Source: Pseudomonas sp. GM41(2012) (GTDB lineage: Bacteria; Pseudomonadota; Gammaproteobacteria; Pseudomonadales; Pseudomonadaceae). Taken from it: a stretch of DNA of 64,000 bases. The stretch covers positions 62,001 through 126,000 of the forward strand of contig NZ_AKJN02000006.1 of assembly GCF_000282315.2 (NCBI RefSeq), in the 5' to 3' direction. Below, in pieces: positions 54,943-63,423 of the stretch. Under the pieces are notes generated by a model. It worked only from the letters and a program-made list of their open reading frames with translations. It did no database searches and was not told where the DNA came from. The translations under genes and the position numbers were made by a program. The stretch's first letter is position 1. Each line of letters opens with the position of its first letter.

Positions 54943-55869
54943 ATGCATATCAAGTCTCGCGTGCTGGCTTCTACGATGTTGCTTCTGATGAGTACCTCTG
55001 TGCTGGCTGAGCTCAGGATCGGTGTAAGCATGCCGACATTCGATGATACTTATCTTACGGCCTTGCGAAATTATTTAAGCAGTCGAGCCCAAAAGGAAGG
55101 GGTAGATCTACAGTTTGAAGATGCACGGAATGACGTGGTCAAACAATTAAACCAGGTTCAGAGTTTCATTAGCCAGAAAGTCGATGCCGTCATAGTCAAT
55201 CCGGTGGATACCGGTGCCACGGACGCCATTACTGAATCGGCCGTCAAAGCAGGAATTCCTTTGATTTACCTTAACCGGAGACCCGATAAACCTCAGCTGC
55301 CTGACGGCGTAGTAACAGTGACCTCTGATGACAAGGAGTCTGGGAGAATGCAAGCGCAATTCTTGGCTCAGAGGCTGGATGGCAAAGGTCGAGTGGCCAT
55401 TTTGTTGGGGGACTTGGCCAACAATGCAACTCACAGTCGTACGGCTGGTTTTAAGGAGGTCCTAGCCAAGTATCCGAATATTAATTTAGTTGAGGAGCAG
55501 AGTGGCTCCTGGCTCCGTGAAAAAGGTATGGATATTACAAATAATTGGTTGGTGGCCGGTAAAAAAATTGACGCGATTTTATCAAATAACGATGAAATGG
55601 CGATTGGGGCGGCGATGGCACTACGTCAATCAGGCGTAAAGGAAGTTCTTGTTGGAGGGGTTGACGGTACTTCCGACGGGTTGGCCGCGATTCAACGAGG
55701 CCTCATGACGGTATCCGTGTTCCAGGATGCTAGAGGTCAATCAGAAGGTGCCCTGGAGGCTGCCATAAAAATGATTGATAAAAAAGCAGTTGAACAGAGT
55801 TTGTTTATTCCTTATCGCCTCATCACACCCGAAAACGTTGCGGAGTTCCAACGGTTGACGAATAACTAA
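54943..55869 (+). CDS. rhizopine/ribose-type sugar ABC binding protein, orphan (MocB-like)
   Basis: 308-aa periplasmic binding protein with signal peptide SRVLASTMLLLMSTSVLA. Type-I fold: LRIGVSMPTFDDTYLTALRN, DAVIVNPVDTGATDAITESA, VAILLGDLANNATHSRTAGF, DAILSNNDEMAIGAAMAL and GGVDGTSDGLAAIQRG. The best resemblance is to rhizopine/inositol-binding MocB-like proteins. No permease or ATPase is next to it, so it must use another system's membrane parts or be a leftover. GC is clearly lower than in the flanking genes, and a LacI remnant lies just upstream. Confidence 0.85.
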   Translation: MHIKSRVLASTMLLLMSTSVLAELRIGVSMPTFDDTYLTALRNYLSSRAQKEGVDLQFEDARNDVVKQLNQVQSFISQKVDAVIVNPVDTGATDAITESAVKAGIPLIYLNRRPDKPQLPDGVVTVTSDDKESGRMQAQFLAQRLDGKGRVAILLGDLANNATHSRTAGFKEVLAKYPNINLVEEQSGSWLREKGMDITNNWLVAGKKIDAILSNNDEMAIGAAMALRQSGVKEVLVGGVDGTSDGLAAIQRGLMTVSVFQDARGQSEGALEAAIKMIDKKAVEQSLFIPYRLITPENVAEFQRLTNN

Positions 55870-56023
55870 AATTGTCCATCTGCCGGATAGAGTTTCGAAC
55901 GTCTTGGAGTGCAAGTTTTCGGCATCGCGCAGGATGTTCAGCGTGAGCTCCTGCGTGTTGCCGATGTACTTGTGGCTTGCCAGCGGCACACTGTCTATGA
56001 GTAATGTAAACGCCAGCTTCGCG

Positions 56024-56722
56024 CTACAACACGGTCAGGCCTAACCCTGATAGCAGCATCGCCGCCTGGCTTTTGGAGATAATCGCGCCCTTGAACATCT
56101 TCGCATCGACAAGGCGTAGTCCATCCAGACTCGCCTCCCGCAAATCAGCCTGGTCGAAACGAGCATTATTGACCCGGGCCAGCGACAAGCTTCCCCCCTC
56201 AAGAAAGACGGCATGACGAAAGTCGCAGTAACTCAGATCGGCGTCGGCAAAGTCGAGGCCTCGCAGCTGCGATTTGTAGAATGAAAGGCCGGACAGGCAG
56301 GCGCTGCGCAGCACGCAGTCGGAAAAACTTAAACCCAGGGTTGAGGTGTCAATGAAATTGGCGCCCGTCAGCTTGCAGCCGTCAAAGGAGGCGTGAGCCA
56401 GCTTGCTGTGCTGCCACTGGGTATTGTTCAGGTCGGAGCTGACGAACTTGGCATCGACCAATGTTGCCGAGCGAAACATCGCGTGTGCTGCTCGGCAACT
56501 CAACCACTCGGCGCTATCGAGCTTCGCCGCGGTCAGATTGCTGCCGGCGAAGAGGCAGCGTTCGAAGCGTGCGCCTTGCAGATTCACCCGCGACAGATCC
56601 TGACCGCTGAAGTCGACACCGGTGAACCAGAGGGGCAAGGACTGCCCCTGGATCAACTCCGCTAGAGAAGTTGCGTCGAGTTCGCCGGGACCGATCTTCA
56701 GATAATCACATTCAGTGTGCAT
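56024..56722 (-). CDS. pentapeptide-repeat protein (Qnr/McbG-like)
   Basis: 232 aa made mostly of A(D/N)LXX-type repeats: VDFSGQDLSRVNLQGARFER, GSNLTAAKLDSAEW, ATLVDAKFVSSDLNN, GCKLTGANFI, RGLDFADADLSYCDFRHA, QADLREASLDGLRL. This predicts a right-handed quadrilateral beta-helix that mimics DNA. Family members such as Qnr and McbG protect DNA gyrase. AGGAGG lies immediately upstream of the ATG. It follows the outer-membrane factor gene by 36 bases on the same strand, making it a likely fourth gene of the efflux operon. Confidence 0.85.
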   Translation of the reverse strand: MHTECDYLKIGPGELDATSLAELIQGQSLPLWFTGVDFSGQDLSRVNLQGARFERCLFAGSNLTAAKLDSAEWLSCRAAHAMFRSATLVDAKFVSSDLNNTQWQHSKLAHASFDGCKLTGANFIDTSTLGLSFSDCVLRSACLSGLSFYKSQLRGLDFADADLSYCDFRHAVFLEGGSLSLARVNNARFDQADLREASLDGLRLVDAKMFKGAIISKSQAAMLLSGLGLTVL

Positions 56723-56758
56723 TGACCCTCCTGGGGGGGTGACGATAAGTGGCTGGGC

Positions 56759-58198
56759 TCAATTACCGCTATTTCCGGCTGCATCAGCACGCCATCCACC
56801 GCCCAGGCTTTTGAACAGGTTGGTCAGTGCGATCTGTCGTTCGGTGCTGACCTGAATCAGCGTGGATTGATCGCTGAAGGCGCTGCGCTGGGCATCCAGG
56901 TAGCGCAAATGGGTATCCACTCCCCCTTCGTAGCGGGCCTTGGCTAGTTTCAGTGCCTCTTGGCTGGAATCGGCCAGTGCCTGGCGGGCGACTTCCTCGC
57001 GGCGCAGCGTGTCGGTGGCGGCGAGGCTGTCGGCGACCTCGCGGAAAGCGCTCTGGATCGTGTCTTCATAGTTGGCCACTGCCGAATCCTTGCGCACCTT
57101 GGCCAGGTCCAGGCCGGCCCGATTACGTCCGCCGGCGAAGATCGGCAATGACAGACTAGGGGCGAAGGTCCAGGCGTTCGAACCACCGTCAAACAACCCG
57201 GACAACTCCTTGCTGGAACTACCGAACGAGCCGGTCAGTGACAGGCGCGGGAAGAACGCCGCCCTGGCGGCACCGATGTCGGCATTGCGTGCCTTGAGTC
57301 GGTGTTCGCTGGCGAGGATATCCGGACGCCGTTCGATCAGCGTCGACGAGGTGCCGGGTTCGATGTCCTGCACCAGCAGCAGCTCGTCCTGAGGTGTGGC
57401 GGGCAGGTAGCTCTCTGCATCCTGTGTACCGATCAGCAGTTGCAGGGTATGACCTGCCTGGCGTAGCTGTCGATCGGTGCTCTCCAGGTCGGCCCGGGCC
57501 TGTTCGGTCAGCCCCAGGGCCTCTTGATAATCCAGTGCCGTGGCGGTGCCGGCCTTGCGTCGCTGGGTTATCAGTTCCAGTGAGGCCTTGCGCGTCTCAA
57601 GAGTCTGTCGGGTAAGCGCCAGGCGCCGTTGTGCACCGTCACGGGTCAAGTAGGCCTGGGTGACTTCGGCCACCAGAGCGATCTGCGTGCCGCGGGTTGC
57701 TTCTGCAGTCGCCAGGTACTGTTCCAGTGCCGCGTCGGACAGGTTGCGCACTCGACCGAACAGATCGAGCTCGAACTCGCTCATCCCGAGGCCGACCTGA
57801 TAAGTGCTGTTGACCTGTGGGTTGTTTGTGGTCGAAAGGTCACCGGGCAGACGTTGGCGATTGCCGCTGGCGGTGGCGTTGAGCGACGGTACGCGGTCGG
57901 CGCGCTGGATCCGGTATTGGGCGCGCGCGGCGTCGATGTCCAGCAGCGCCTGGCGCAGACTGCGGTTATTGTCCAGGGCGGCCGTCACGGCCCGACGCAG
58001 CTGCGGGTCGATAATAAAGGCTTGCCAGTTCAAGGCATCGGCATCGACGACGGCGGTGCCGGTTTTTTGCTGTGACGCGTCGCTCCATTGCATAGCCACC
58101 GGCGATGCGGGCCGATGGTAGTCGGGGGCCAGCGAGCAGCCCCCCAGCACGACACTCAGTGTCGCTACGGTGGACCAGCGAAGGTTATTCGAGTGCAT
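56759..58198 (-). CDS. RND efflux outer-membrane factor lipoprotein (OprM/OprN type)
   Basis: 479 aa from ATG 58198 with GGAG eight bases upstream; the frame remains open to 58495 inside the pump gene but that part is not signal sequence. Lipoprotein signal ATLSVVLGGCSLAPDY (acylated Cys about residue 20). TolC-fold duplication with YQVGLGMSEFELDLFGRVRN, the first coiled coil, and RPDILASEHRLKARNADIGA in the second. It forms the trimeric exit duct for the RND pump. It starts five bases after the pump stop. Confidence 0.92.
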   Translation of the reverse strand: MHSNNLRWSTVATLSVVLGGCSLAPDYHRPASPVAMQWSDASQQKTGTAVVDADALNWQAFIIDPQLRRAVTAALDNNRSLRQALLDIDAARAQYRIQRADRVPSLNATASGNRQRLPGDLSTTNNPQVNSTYQVGLGMSEFELDLFGRVRNLSDAALEQYLATAEATRGTQIALVAEVTQAYLTRDGAQRRLALTRQTLETRKASLELITQRRKAGTATALDYQEALGLTEQARADLESTDRQLRQAGHTLQLLIGTQDAESYLPATPQDELLLVQDIEPGTSSTLIERRPDILASEHRLKARNADIGAARAAFFPRLSLTGSFGSSSKELSGLFDGGSNAWTFAPSLSLPIFAGGRNRAGLDLAKVRKDSAVANYEDTIQSAFREVADSLAATDTLRREEVARQALADSSQEALKLAKARYEGGVDTHLRYLDAQRSAFSDQSTLIQVSTERQIALTNLFKSLGGGWRADAAGNSGN

Positions 58199-58203
58199 GG
58201 GGG

Positions 58204-61200
58204 TTACTCCGTGGTCCGGGTTTCGCCAGAGGCGGATGATTGAGGTTTGCGTTGCAGCCAGGACAGCACCCAGACGAAAAACACCGGGACAAAGATCACC
58301 CCCAGCAGGGTGGCGCTGAGCATGCCGCCAATCACCCCGGTGCCGATGGCGCGCTGGCTGGCAGCGCCGGCTCCGGTGGCCAGCGTCAGAGGAACGACGC
58401 CGAGGATAAAGGCCATGGAGGTCATCACGATGGGGCGAAAACGCAGGCGCGCGGCCTGAATAGCCGCCTCGCGTACGGGCACGCCTTGTTCCCACAGTTC
58501 TTTGGCGAACTCGACGATCAGGATCGCGTTTTTCGCCGCCAGGCCGATGATGGTGATCAGGCCGACCTTGAAATAGACGTCATTGGGCATGCCGGCGGCA
58601 GTGACGGCCAGCACGGCGCCCAGCGCACCTACCGGCACGATCAGCATCACCGTCAACGGGATGGCCCAACTCTCATAGAGCGCGACCAGCAACAGAAACA
58701 CCACTAAAAAGGCCAAGGCAAAGACCGTTAAGGCCTGGCCGCTGGCGACCTTTTCCTGATAGGACAGGCCGGTCCATTCGTAACCTATGCCGGGTGGAAG
58801 TTCGGCGGCCAGGCGTTCCAGTTCGGCCATGGCTTCGCCGGTGCTGACGCCGTGCGCCGCATCCCCGGCGATTTTAATGGCCGGGTAGCCGTTGTAGCGG
58901 GCGATCTGCACCGCGCCGTCCTCCCAGCGAGTAGAAACAAACGCGCTCAGCGGCACCAAGGCATTGCTGTCGTTGGGGACATACAGCTTGAGCACGCTTT
59001 CGGGTGTCATGCGGGCGGCCTGTTCGGCTTGCACCACCACGCGTTGCAGGCGGCCGGCATTGGCGAAGTCATTGATCACCGTGGAGCCGAACGCCGTTGA
59101 CAGAGCGTTGTTGATCGAATCGAAACTCACCCCTAGCGCTCGGGCCTTCTCCCGATCGATATCCAGGCGCAACTGCGGTGCTTCAGCCAGGCCTTCCATA
59201 ATCGTGTAGAGAATCTTCGGATTGCCGTTGGCCTTGCCCAGCAACTGGTCACGCGCTGCCAACAGGGCTTCTCGGCCGAGTCCGGCGCGGTCTTGCAGGC
59301 GCAGGGCGAAGCCGCCGGAAGTGCCCATGCCTTCAATCGGCGGCGGGCTCACGGCCATGACGGTGCCGTCATTCAGGCTGGCAAACCGTTGGTTGAAGGC
59401 TGCCGCCTCGTCCGCCGCCGACTGTCCCTTGCCGCGCTCAGACCAATCTTTCAACGTCGGGAAGGCGAGGCCGGCGTTTTCGCCCTGGCCGGAAAAACTG
59501 AAACCCAGCAACATGGTCATCGAGGCTGTGGTGTCCCGGGACATCATGTAGCGTTCCAGTTCTCGGGCCGTCTGGTCAGTGCGGTTACGGGTGGCCCCAG
59601 GAGGGAGCTGGACATCGATAATCAGGTAACCCTGGTCCTCGATGGGGACGAAAGACTCGGGCAGGCGCAGGTAGAAAAAGCCCAGTAGGGCGACGATGCC
59701 CGCATAGATCAACATGTAGCGCCCGGTGCGTTTGACCAAGGTGCTGTTGAGGCGCTCATAGCGGTTTGCGAGGCGGTTGAAGCCCCGGTTGAACGCGCCG
59801 AAGAAACCGCGCTTTTCGTGATGCCCGACCGGGACGGGTTTGAGCAGGGTGGCACACAGCGCCGGGGTGAAGGTGAGGGCCAGGAAACCCGAAAACAGAA
59901 TGGACACTGCCAGCGACAATGAAAACTGCTGATAGATCACGCCCACCGACCCGGACATAAAGGCCAGCGGCAGGAAGACCGCCGACAGGACCAGGGTGAT
60001 GCCGATGATTGCGCCCGACACCTGGCCCATCGCCTTGACCGTCGCAGCGGCGGGGCTGAGTCCTTCCTCAGCCATGATTCGCTCGACGTTCTCCACCACC
60101 ACGATGGCGTCGTCCACCAGGATGCCGATGGCCAGCACCATGCCGAACATGGTCATCATGTTCACCGAGAAACCCAGCAAGTACATGAAGGTCAGGGTGC
60201 CCAGCAGGCAGACCGGCACCACGATGCCAGGGATCAACGTGTAGCGGATGTTCTGCAGAAACAGGAACATCACCAGGAACACCAGGACCATGGCTTCGAT
60301 CAGGGTGTAGATCACTTTGTCGATGGCTACGTCGACGAAGCGCGAGGTGTCGTAGGGAACGGAGAACTCGGCATCGCTGGGCAGATTGACTGAGAGTTCG
60401 TTCAGGCGTTGCTTGACTGCCGCCACCGTTGCAATGGCATTGGCGCCGGGGGCAAGTTGCACTGCGGCGGCAACGGCAGGCTTGCCGTTGAGGCGCGACT
60501 CGAAGTTGTAGCTTTGACTGCCCACGGCGATGCGTGCCACATCGGCCAAGCGCACAGTCGAGCCGTCCTGTTTGGCTCGCAGGACGATACGGCCGAACTC
60601 CTCAGGGTTGTCCAAGGTGCCCTTGACCGCCAGGGTCGCGGTCAGTTCCTGTTGCGACGAGCCGGGGGTGCTGCCGAAACTGCCGGCCGGCACCTGGACG
60701 TTCTGCGTGCGGATCGCCGCATTTACATCGTCGATGGACAGCCCATAACCGATCAACTTCTGCGGATCGATCCAGACCCGCATGGCGGCTTCAGCCGCGA
60801 AAAACTGCAGCCGACCGACACCTTTGACGCGACTGATTTCATTGTTGACGTTGCGCGCGGCGTAGTCGGCGAGGGCGACGGTGTCTTTGCCGGCGCTGTC
60901 GCCTTTGTAGCTCAGGGTGTAAATCATCAGGAAGCCGGAACTGGCTTGCTCGACCTGCAGGCCCAGATCGAGCACGGCCTTGGGCAGACGCGCCTCGGCT
61001 TTCTTGATCCGGTTCTGGACATCGACCTGGGCCAGCGGTGGGCTGGTCCCGGGTTCGAAGGTCACGACGATCTCGCCGGTACCGTTGGAGTTGCTGGTGG
61101 ACTCGTAGTAGAGCAGGCCCTTGGCGCCATTGAGTTCTTCCTCGATGACGCTGGTGACCGAATCCACCAGGACTTTCGCCGAGGCGCCCGGGTAGTTGGC

Positions 61201-61338
61201 GGTAATGGTGATCTGCGGTGGCGCGACGACCGGGTACTGGGCCACCGGAAGCAACGGGATGACCAGCAGACCGGCGAGCATGATGAACAACGCGACGACC
61301 CAGGCAAAATTCGGGCGTCGGATAAAAAACTGAGACAT
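58204..61338 (-). CDS. RND multidrug efflux pump, HAE1 family (MexB/MexF type)
   Basis: 1044-aa inner-membrane proton/drug antiporter. TM1 FAWVVALFIMLAGLLVIPLL, the TM4 proton-relay aspartates in GILVDDAIVVVENVERIMAE, and the duplicated second half with GLITIIGLAAKNAILIVEFA. The porter/docking domain includes GYLIIDVQLPPGATRNRTDQ. The length and motifs match the MexF/MexB/TtgB group. It assembles with the adaptor encoded 24 bases upstream and the outer-membrane factor downstream to expel antibiotics, solvents or aromatic compounds. AAGGA precedes the ATG. Confidence 0.95.
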   Translation of the reverse strand: MSQFFIRRPNFAWVVALFIMLAGLLVIPLLPVAQYPVVAPPQITITANYPGASAKVLVDSVTSVIEEELNGAKGLLYYESTSNSNGTGEIVVTFEPGTSPPLAQVDVQNRIKKAEARLPKAVLDLGLQVEQASSGFLMIYTLSYKGDSAGKDTVALADYAARNVNNEISRVKGVGRLQFFAAEAAMRVWIDPQKLIGYGLSIDDVNAAIRTQNVQVPAGSFGSTPGSSQQELTATLAVKGTLDNPEEFGRIVLRAKQDGSTVRLADVARIAVGSQSYNFESRLNGKPAVAAAVQLAPGANAIATVAAVKQRLNELSVNLPSDAEFSVPYDTSRFVDVAIDKVIYTLIEAMVLVFLVMFLFLQNIRYTLIPGIVVPVCLLGTLTFMYLLGFSVNMMTMFGMVLAIGILVDDAIVVVENVERIMAEEGLSPAAATVKAMGQVSGAIIGITLVLSAVFLPLAFMSGSVGVIYQQFSLSLAVSILFSGFLALTFTPALCATLLKPVPVGHHEKRGFFGAFNRGFNRLANRYERLNSTLVKRTGRYMLIYAGIVALLGFFYLRLPESFVPIEDQGYLIIDVQLPPGATRNRTDQTARELERYMMSRDTTASMTMLLGFSFSGQGENAGLAFPTLKDWSERGKGQSAADEAAAFNQRFASLNDGTVMAVSPPPIEGMGTSGGFALRLQDRAGLGREALLAARDQLLGKANGNPKILYTIMEGLAEAPQLRLDIDREKARALGVSFDSINNALSTAFGSTVINDFANAGRLQRVVVQAEQAARMTPESVLKLYVPNDSNALVPLSAFVSTRWEDGAVQIARYNGYPAIKIAGDAAHGVSTGEAMAELERLAAELPPGIGYEWTGLSYQEKVASGQALTVFALAFLVVFLLLVALYESWAIPLTVMLIVPVGALGAVLAVTAAGMPNDVYFKVGLITIIGLAAKNAILIVEFAKELWEQGVPVREAAIQAARLRFRPIVMTSMAFILGVVPLTLATGAGAASQRAIGTGVIGGMLSATLLGVIFVPVFFVWVLSWLQRKPQSSASGETRTTE

Positions 61339-61362
61339 GTCGTTTCCTTGAGCGCTACGCCC

Positions 61363-62523
61363 TTACTGGACCTTGGCCTGCTGGGTAGTCAGCGATTTGG
61401 CAATGACTTTGTCGCCCGGATTGATGCCGTTCATTGCGCCGGTGACGATCTGGTCACCCACGACCAGTCCCTTGGTGATCTGCCAGCGGGAGCCCTGCAT
61501 GGCGCCGGTGTTCACCGGTTTGGCTTCGATTGTCTGGTCCTGGCCGATGACCAGCACTCGTGCCTGACCATCGGCAGAGCGCTGCACGGCGCGTTGCGGT
61601 ATCAGAATGGCGGCCTTGTCCAGGCCTTGTGGCGCACTGACGCGCACGTACATGCCCGGCAGCAGCGCCGTTCCCGGGTTGGCGAAGCGCCCGCGCAGCG
61701 AGATCTGGCCGGTGGCGCGGTCCACGGCGACATCGGAGAACAGCAACTCGCCCTGGCTCTGGTGCTCTGAGCCTTCGACACTTAGGGTCAGCGGTGTTTC
61801 AGCGTTGCCGGTAAGGCGCCCCTGTTCGATGGCTGCGCGCATACGCAATGCATCGGCTGCGGGCTGGGTGAAGTCGACGTAGATCGGGTCCAGTTGCTGG
61901 ATGCGCGCCATCATGGTTGCGTCGCCTTGACCGACCAATGCACCCTCGGTGACCAGGGCTCGGCCGATGCGCCCGGCGATAGGGGCTTTGACCGTGGAGT
62001 AGCTCAGGTTCAACTGGGCTGTCTCGACATCGGCCTGGGCCGAGCGCTTGGCTGCCAGAGCGCTTTGCAGGGCCGCTTTGGCGGTATCGAAGTCCTGCTG
62101 ACTTACGGCCTCGATCTTGACCAGCGGTTCATAACGCTTGACGGTCGTCTGAGCCTGGAACAGCGCAGCATCGGTCTTGGCCAGCTCGCCCTGAGCCCGC
62201 GAGAGCGCAGCCTTGAACGGCGCCGGGTCGATCTGAAACAGCAGATCGCCGGCTTTGACATCCGCGCCTTCCTCGAAATGCCGAGCCAGCACGATGCCCG
62301 CTACCCGTGCGCGCACTTCAGCCACGCGCACCGGCTCTACACGCCCCGGTAGTTGTGCGATCAGGGTCAGTGGTTCGCTGCTGACTGTCATCGCTTCGAC
62401 TTCACGCGGCCCCCCGGGTCCGCCCCAACCCTGCGGCGGCTTTTCACAACCTGCCAGTGCCAGGCTCAATGCGGCCAATAAAGGGAGTACCGGAACCACT
62501 TGCCATCTGCGCGACGTACTCAT
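61363..62523 (-). CDS. RND efflux periplasmic adaptor lipoprotein (MexA/MexE type)
   Basis: 386 aa. Lipoprotein signal VLPLLAALSLALAGCEKPPQ, lipoyl half-motif GRVEPVRVAEVRARVAGIVL with HFEEGADVKAGDLLFQIDPA, alpha-hairpin residues about 95-160, the second lipoyl half TVKAPIAGRIGRALVTEGAL, and a beta-barrel/membrane-proximal domain. It bridges pump and outer-membrane factor. It is the first gene of the efflux operon, with the 20-bp palindrome 60-80 bp upstream. Confidence 0.94.
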   Translation of the reverse strand: MSTSRRWQVVPVLPLLAALSLALAGCEKPPQGWGGPGGPREVEAMTVSSEPLTLIAQLPGRVEPVRVAEVRARVAGIVLARHFEEGADVKAGDLLFQIDPAPFKAALSRAQGELAKTDAALFQAQTTVKRYEPLVKIEAVSQQDFDTAKAALQSALAAKRSAQADVETAQLNLSYSTVKAPIAGRIGRALVTEGALVGQGDATMMARIQQLDPIYVDFTQPAADALRMRAAIEQGRLTGNAETPLTLSVEGSEHQSQGELLFSDVAVDRATGQISLRGRFANPGTALLPGMYVRVSAPQGLDKAAILIPQRAVQRSADGQARVLVIGQDQTIEAKPVNTGAMQGSRWQITKGLVVGDQIVTGAMNGINPGDKVIAKSLTTQQAKVQ

Positions 62524-62583
62524 CTTTCACCTGGGCCACGCCCATTAGCTGCTAAAGATGCGAATGATTGTTTATTTTCTCAA

Positions 62584-62603
62584 ATGAGTCAATATTGACT
62601 CAT
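62584..62603. promoter_or_regulatory. perfect 20-bp palindrome, TetR-family operator
   Basis: ATGAGTCAAT followed by its exact reverse complement, between the divergent adaptor and TetR genes in an AT-rich 177-bp region. Size and symmetry suit a TetR dimer repressing both promoters. Confidence 0.75.
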
Positions 62604-62700
62604 GAGAGGCTTTTGTGAGCAACTTAGCCATAGCACTTGAGAAGATGAGCCATTTCTGCACAATGCTCGCACGTCATTCTGATAATCGAAGAAACGCCTA

Positions 62701-63255
62701 ATGGATTTATCTGCAGCGAACGAGAAACTGTTGAAGGCCCTGGCGATTGCCATGGTCGATCACCCGGCAGGGACGTTCAAAGACATCGCCGAAGCCGCAG
62801 GTGTGAGCAAGGCCACGTTGAATCGCTTCTGTGGCACACGTAACAACCTCATTGAGATGCTGTTCAATTACGGCTCTGTCGTGATCAATCAGGTCATGGA
62901 GAACGCGAACCTGCAGGAGGCACCGCCGCTTGAGGCCCTCCAGCGCCTGATCGAAAGTCATTTGACCCATCGTGAACTTCTGGCTTTCCTGGCCTTCCAC
63001 TGGCGGCCTGACTCACTGGATGAATGCGCAAGCGGCAGTCGCTGGCAGCCTTATTCGGACGCGCTGGACAATTTCTTTCTGCGCGGTCAGCACAAAGGAG
63101 TGTTTCGCATCGACATCAGTGCCCAAGTGCTGACGGAGATGTTTGCCTCGATCATTTACGGATTTGTCGATGCGGAACGGCGTGGGCGGGTTGCCCGCGT
63201 CGGCATGGCGACGCAGGTCATGCAGTTTTTTCTGCAGGGCGCTACCAGCCGTTGA
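62701..63255 (+). CDS. TetR-family repressor of the efflux operon
   Basis: 184 aa. N-terminal helix-turn-helix FKDIAEAAGVSKATLNRFCG (about residues 25-45) and a helical ligand domain ending in YGFVDAERRGRVARVGMATQ. It is divergent from the RND operon with the palindrome between them, so it very probably represses efflux until an inducer binds. The Shine-Dalgarno before ATG 62701 is weak. Confidence 0.88.
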   Translation: MDLSAANEKLLKALAIAMVDHPAGTFKDIAEAAGVSKATLNRFCGTRNNLIEMLFNYGSVVINQVMENANLQEAPPLEALQRLIESHLTHRELLAFLAFHWRPDSLDECASGSRWQPYSDALDNFFLRGQHKGVFRIDISAQVLTEMFASIIYGFVDAERRGRVARVGMATQVMQFFLQGATSR

Positions 63256-63323
63256 AGGCTGGGCCTCGGAACCGACGCTACGGTGTCGATGCTCGCGGGG
63301 CAGGGGACTTGCACGTATTTGAA

Positions 63324-63351
63324 TAGCGACCGCTGTCTCCAGAGGTCGCTA
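63324..63351 (+). terminator. hairpin between TetR and transketolase genes
   Basis: TAGCGACC (63324-63331) and GGTCGCTA (63344-63351) with a 12-base loop, between convergent genes. No clear T-run. Confidence 0.45.
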
Positions 63352-63423
63352 TCTGGGTGCAGATTCAGGTTTTCAAACCGTTCGATTGGGGCTGAGTGTT
63401 ATCGGTGCATGTGGTGAATGCGG

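Noticed and set aside
55741..55989. Minus-strand frame beginning MPLASHKYIGNTQELTLNIL
   Set aside because: Its first 40 residues look protein-like, but it runs into the antisense of the binding-protein gene and I recognise no family; possibly a gene scrap.
60409..61770. 453-codon plus-strand frame across the RND pump/adaptor boundary
   Set aside because: It spans two well-defined genes on the other strand and has no recognisable domain.
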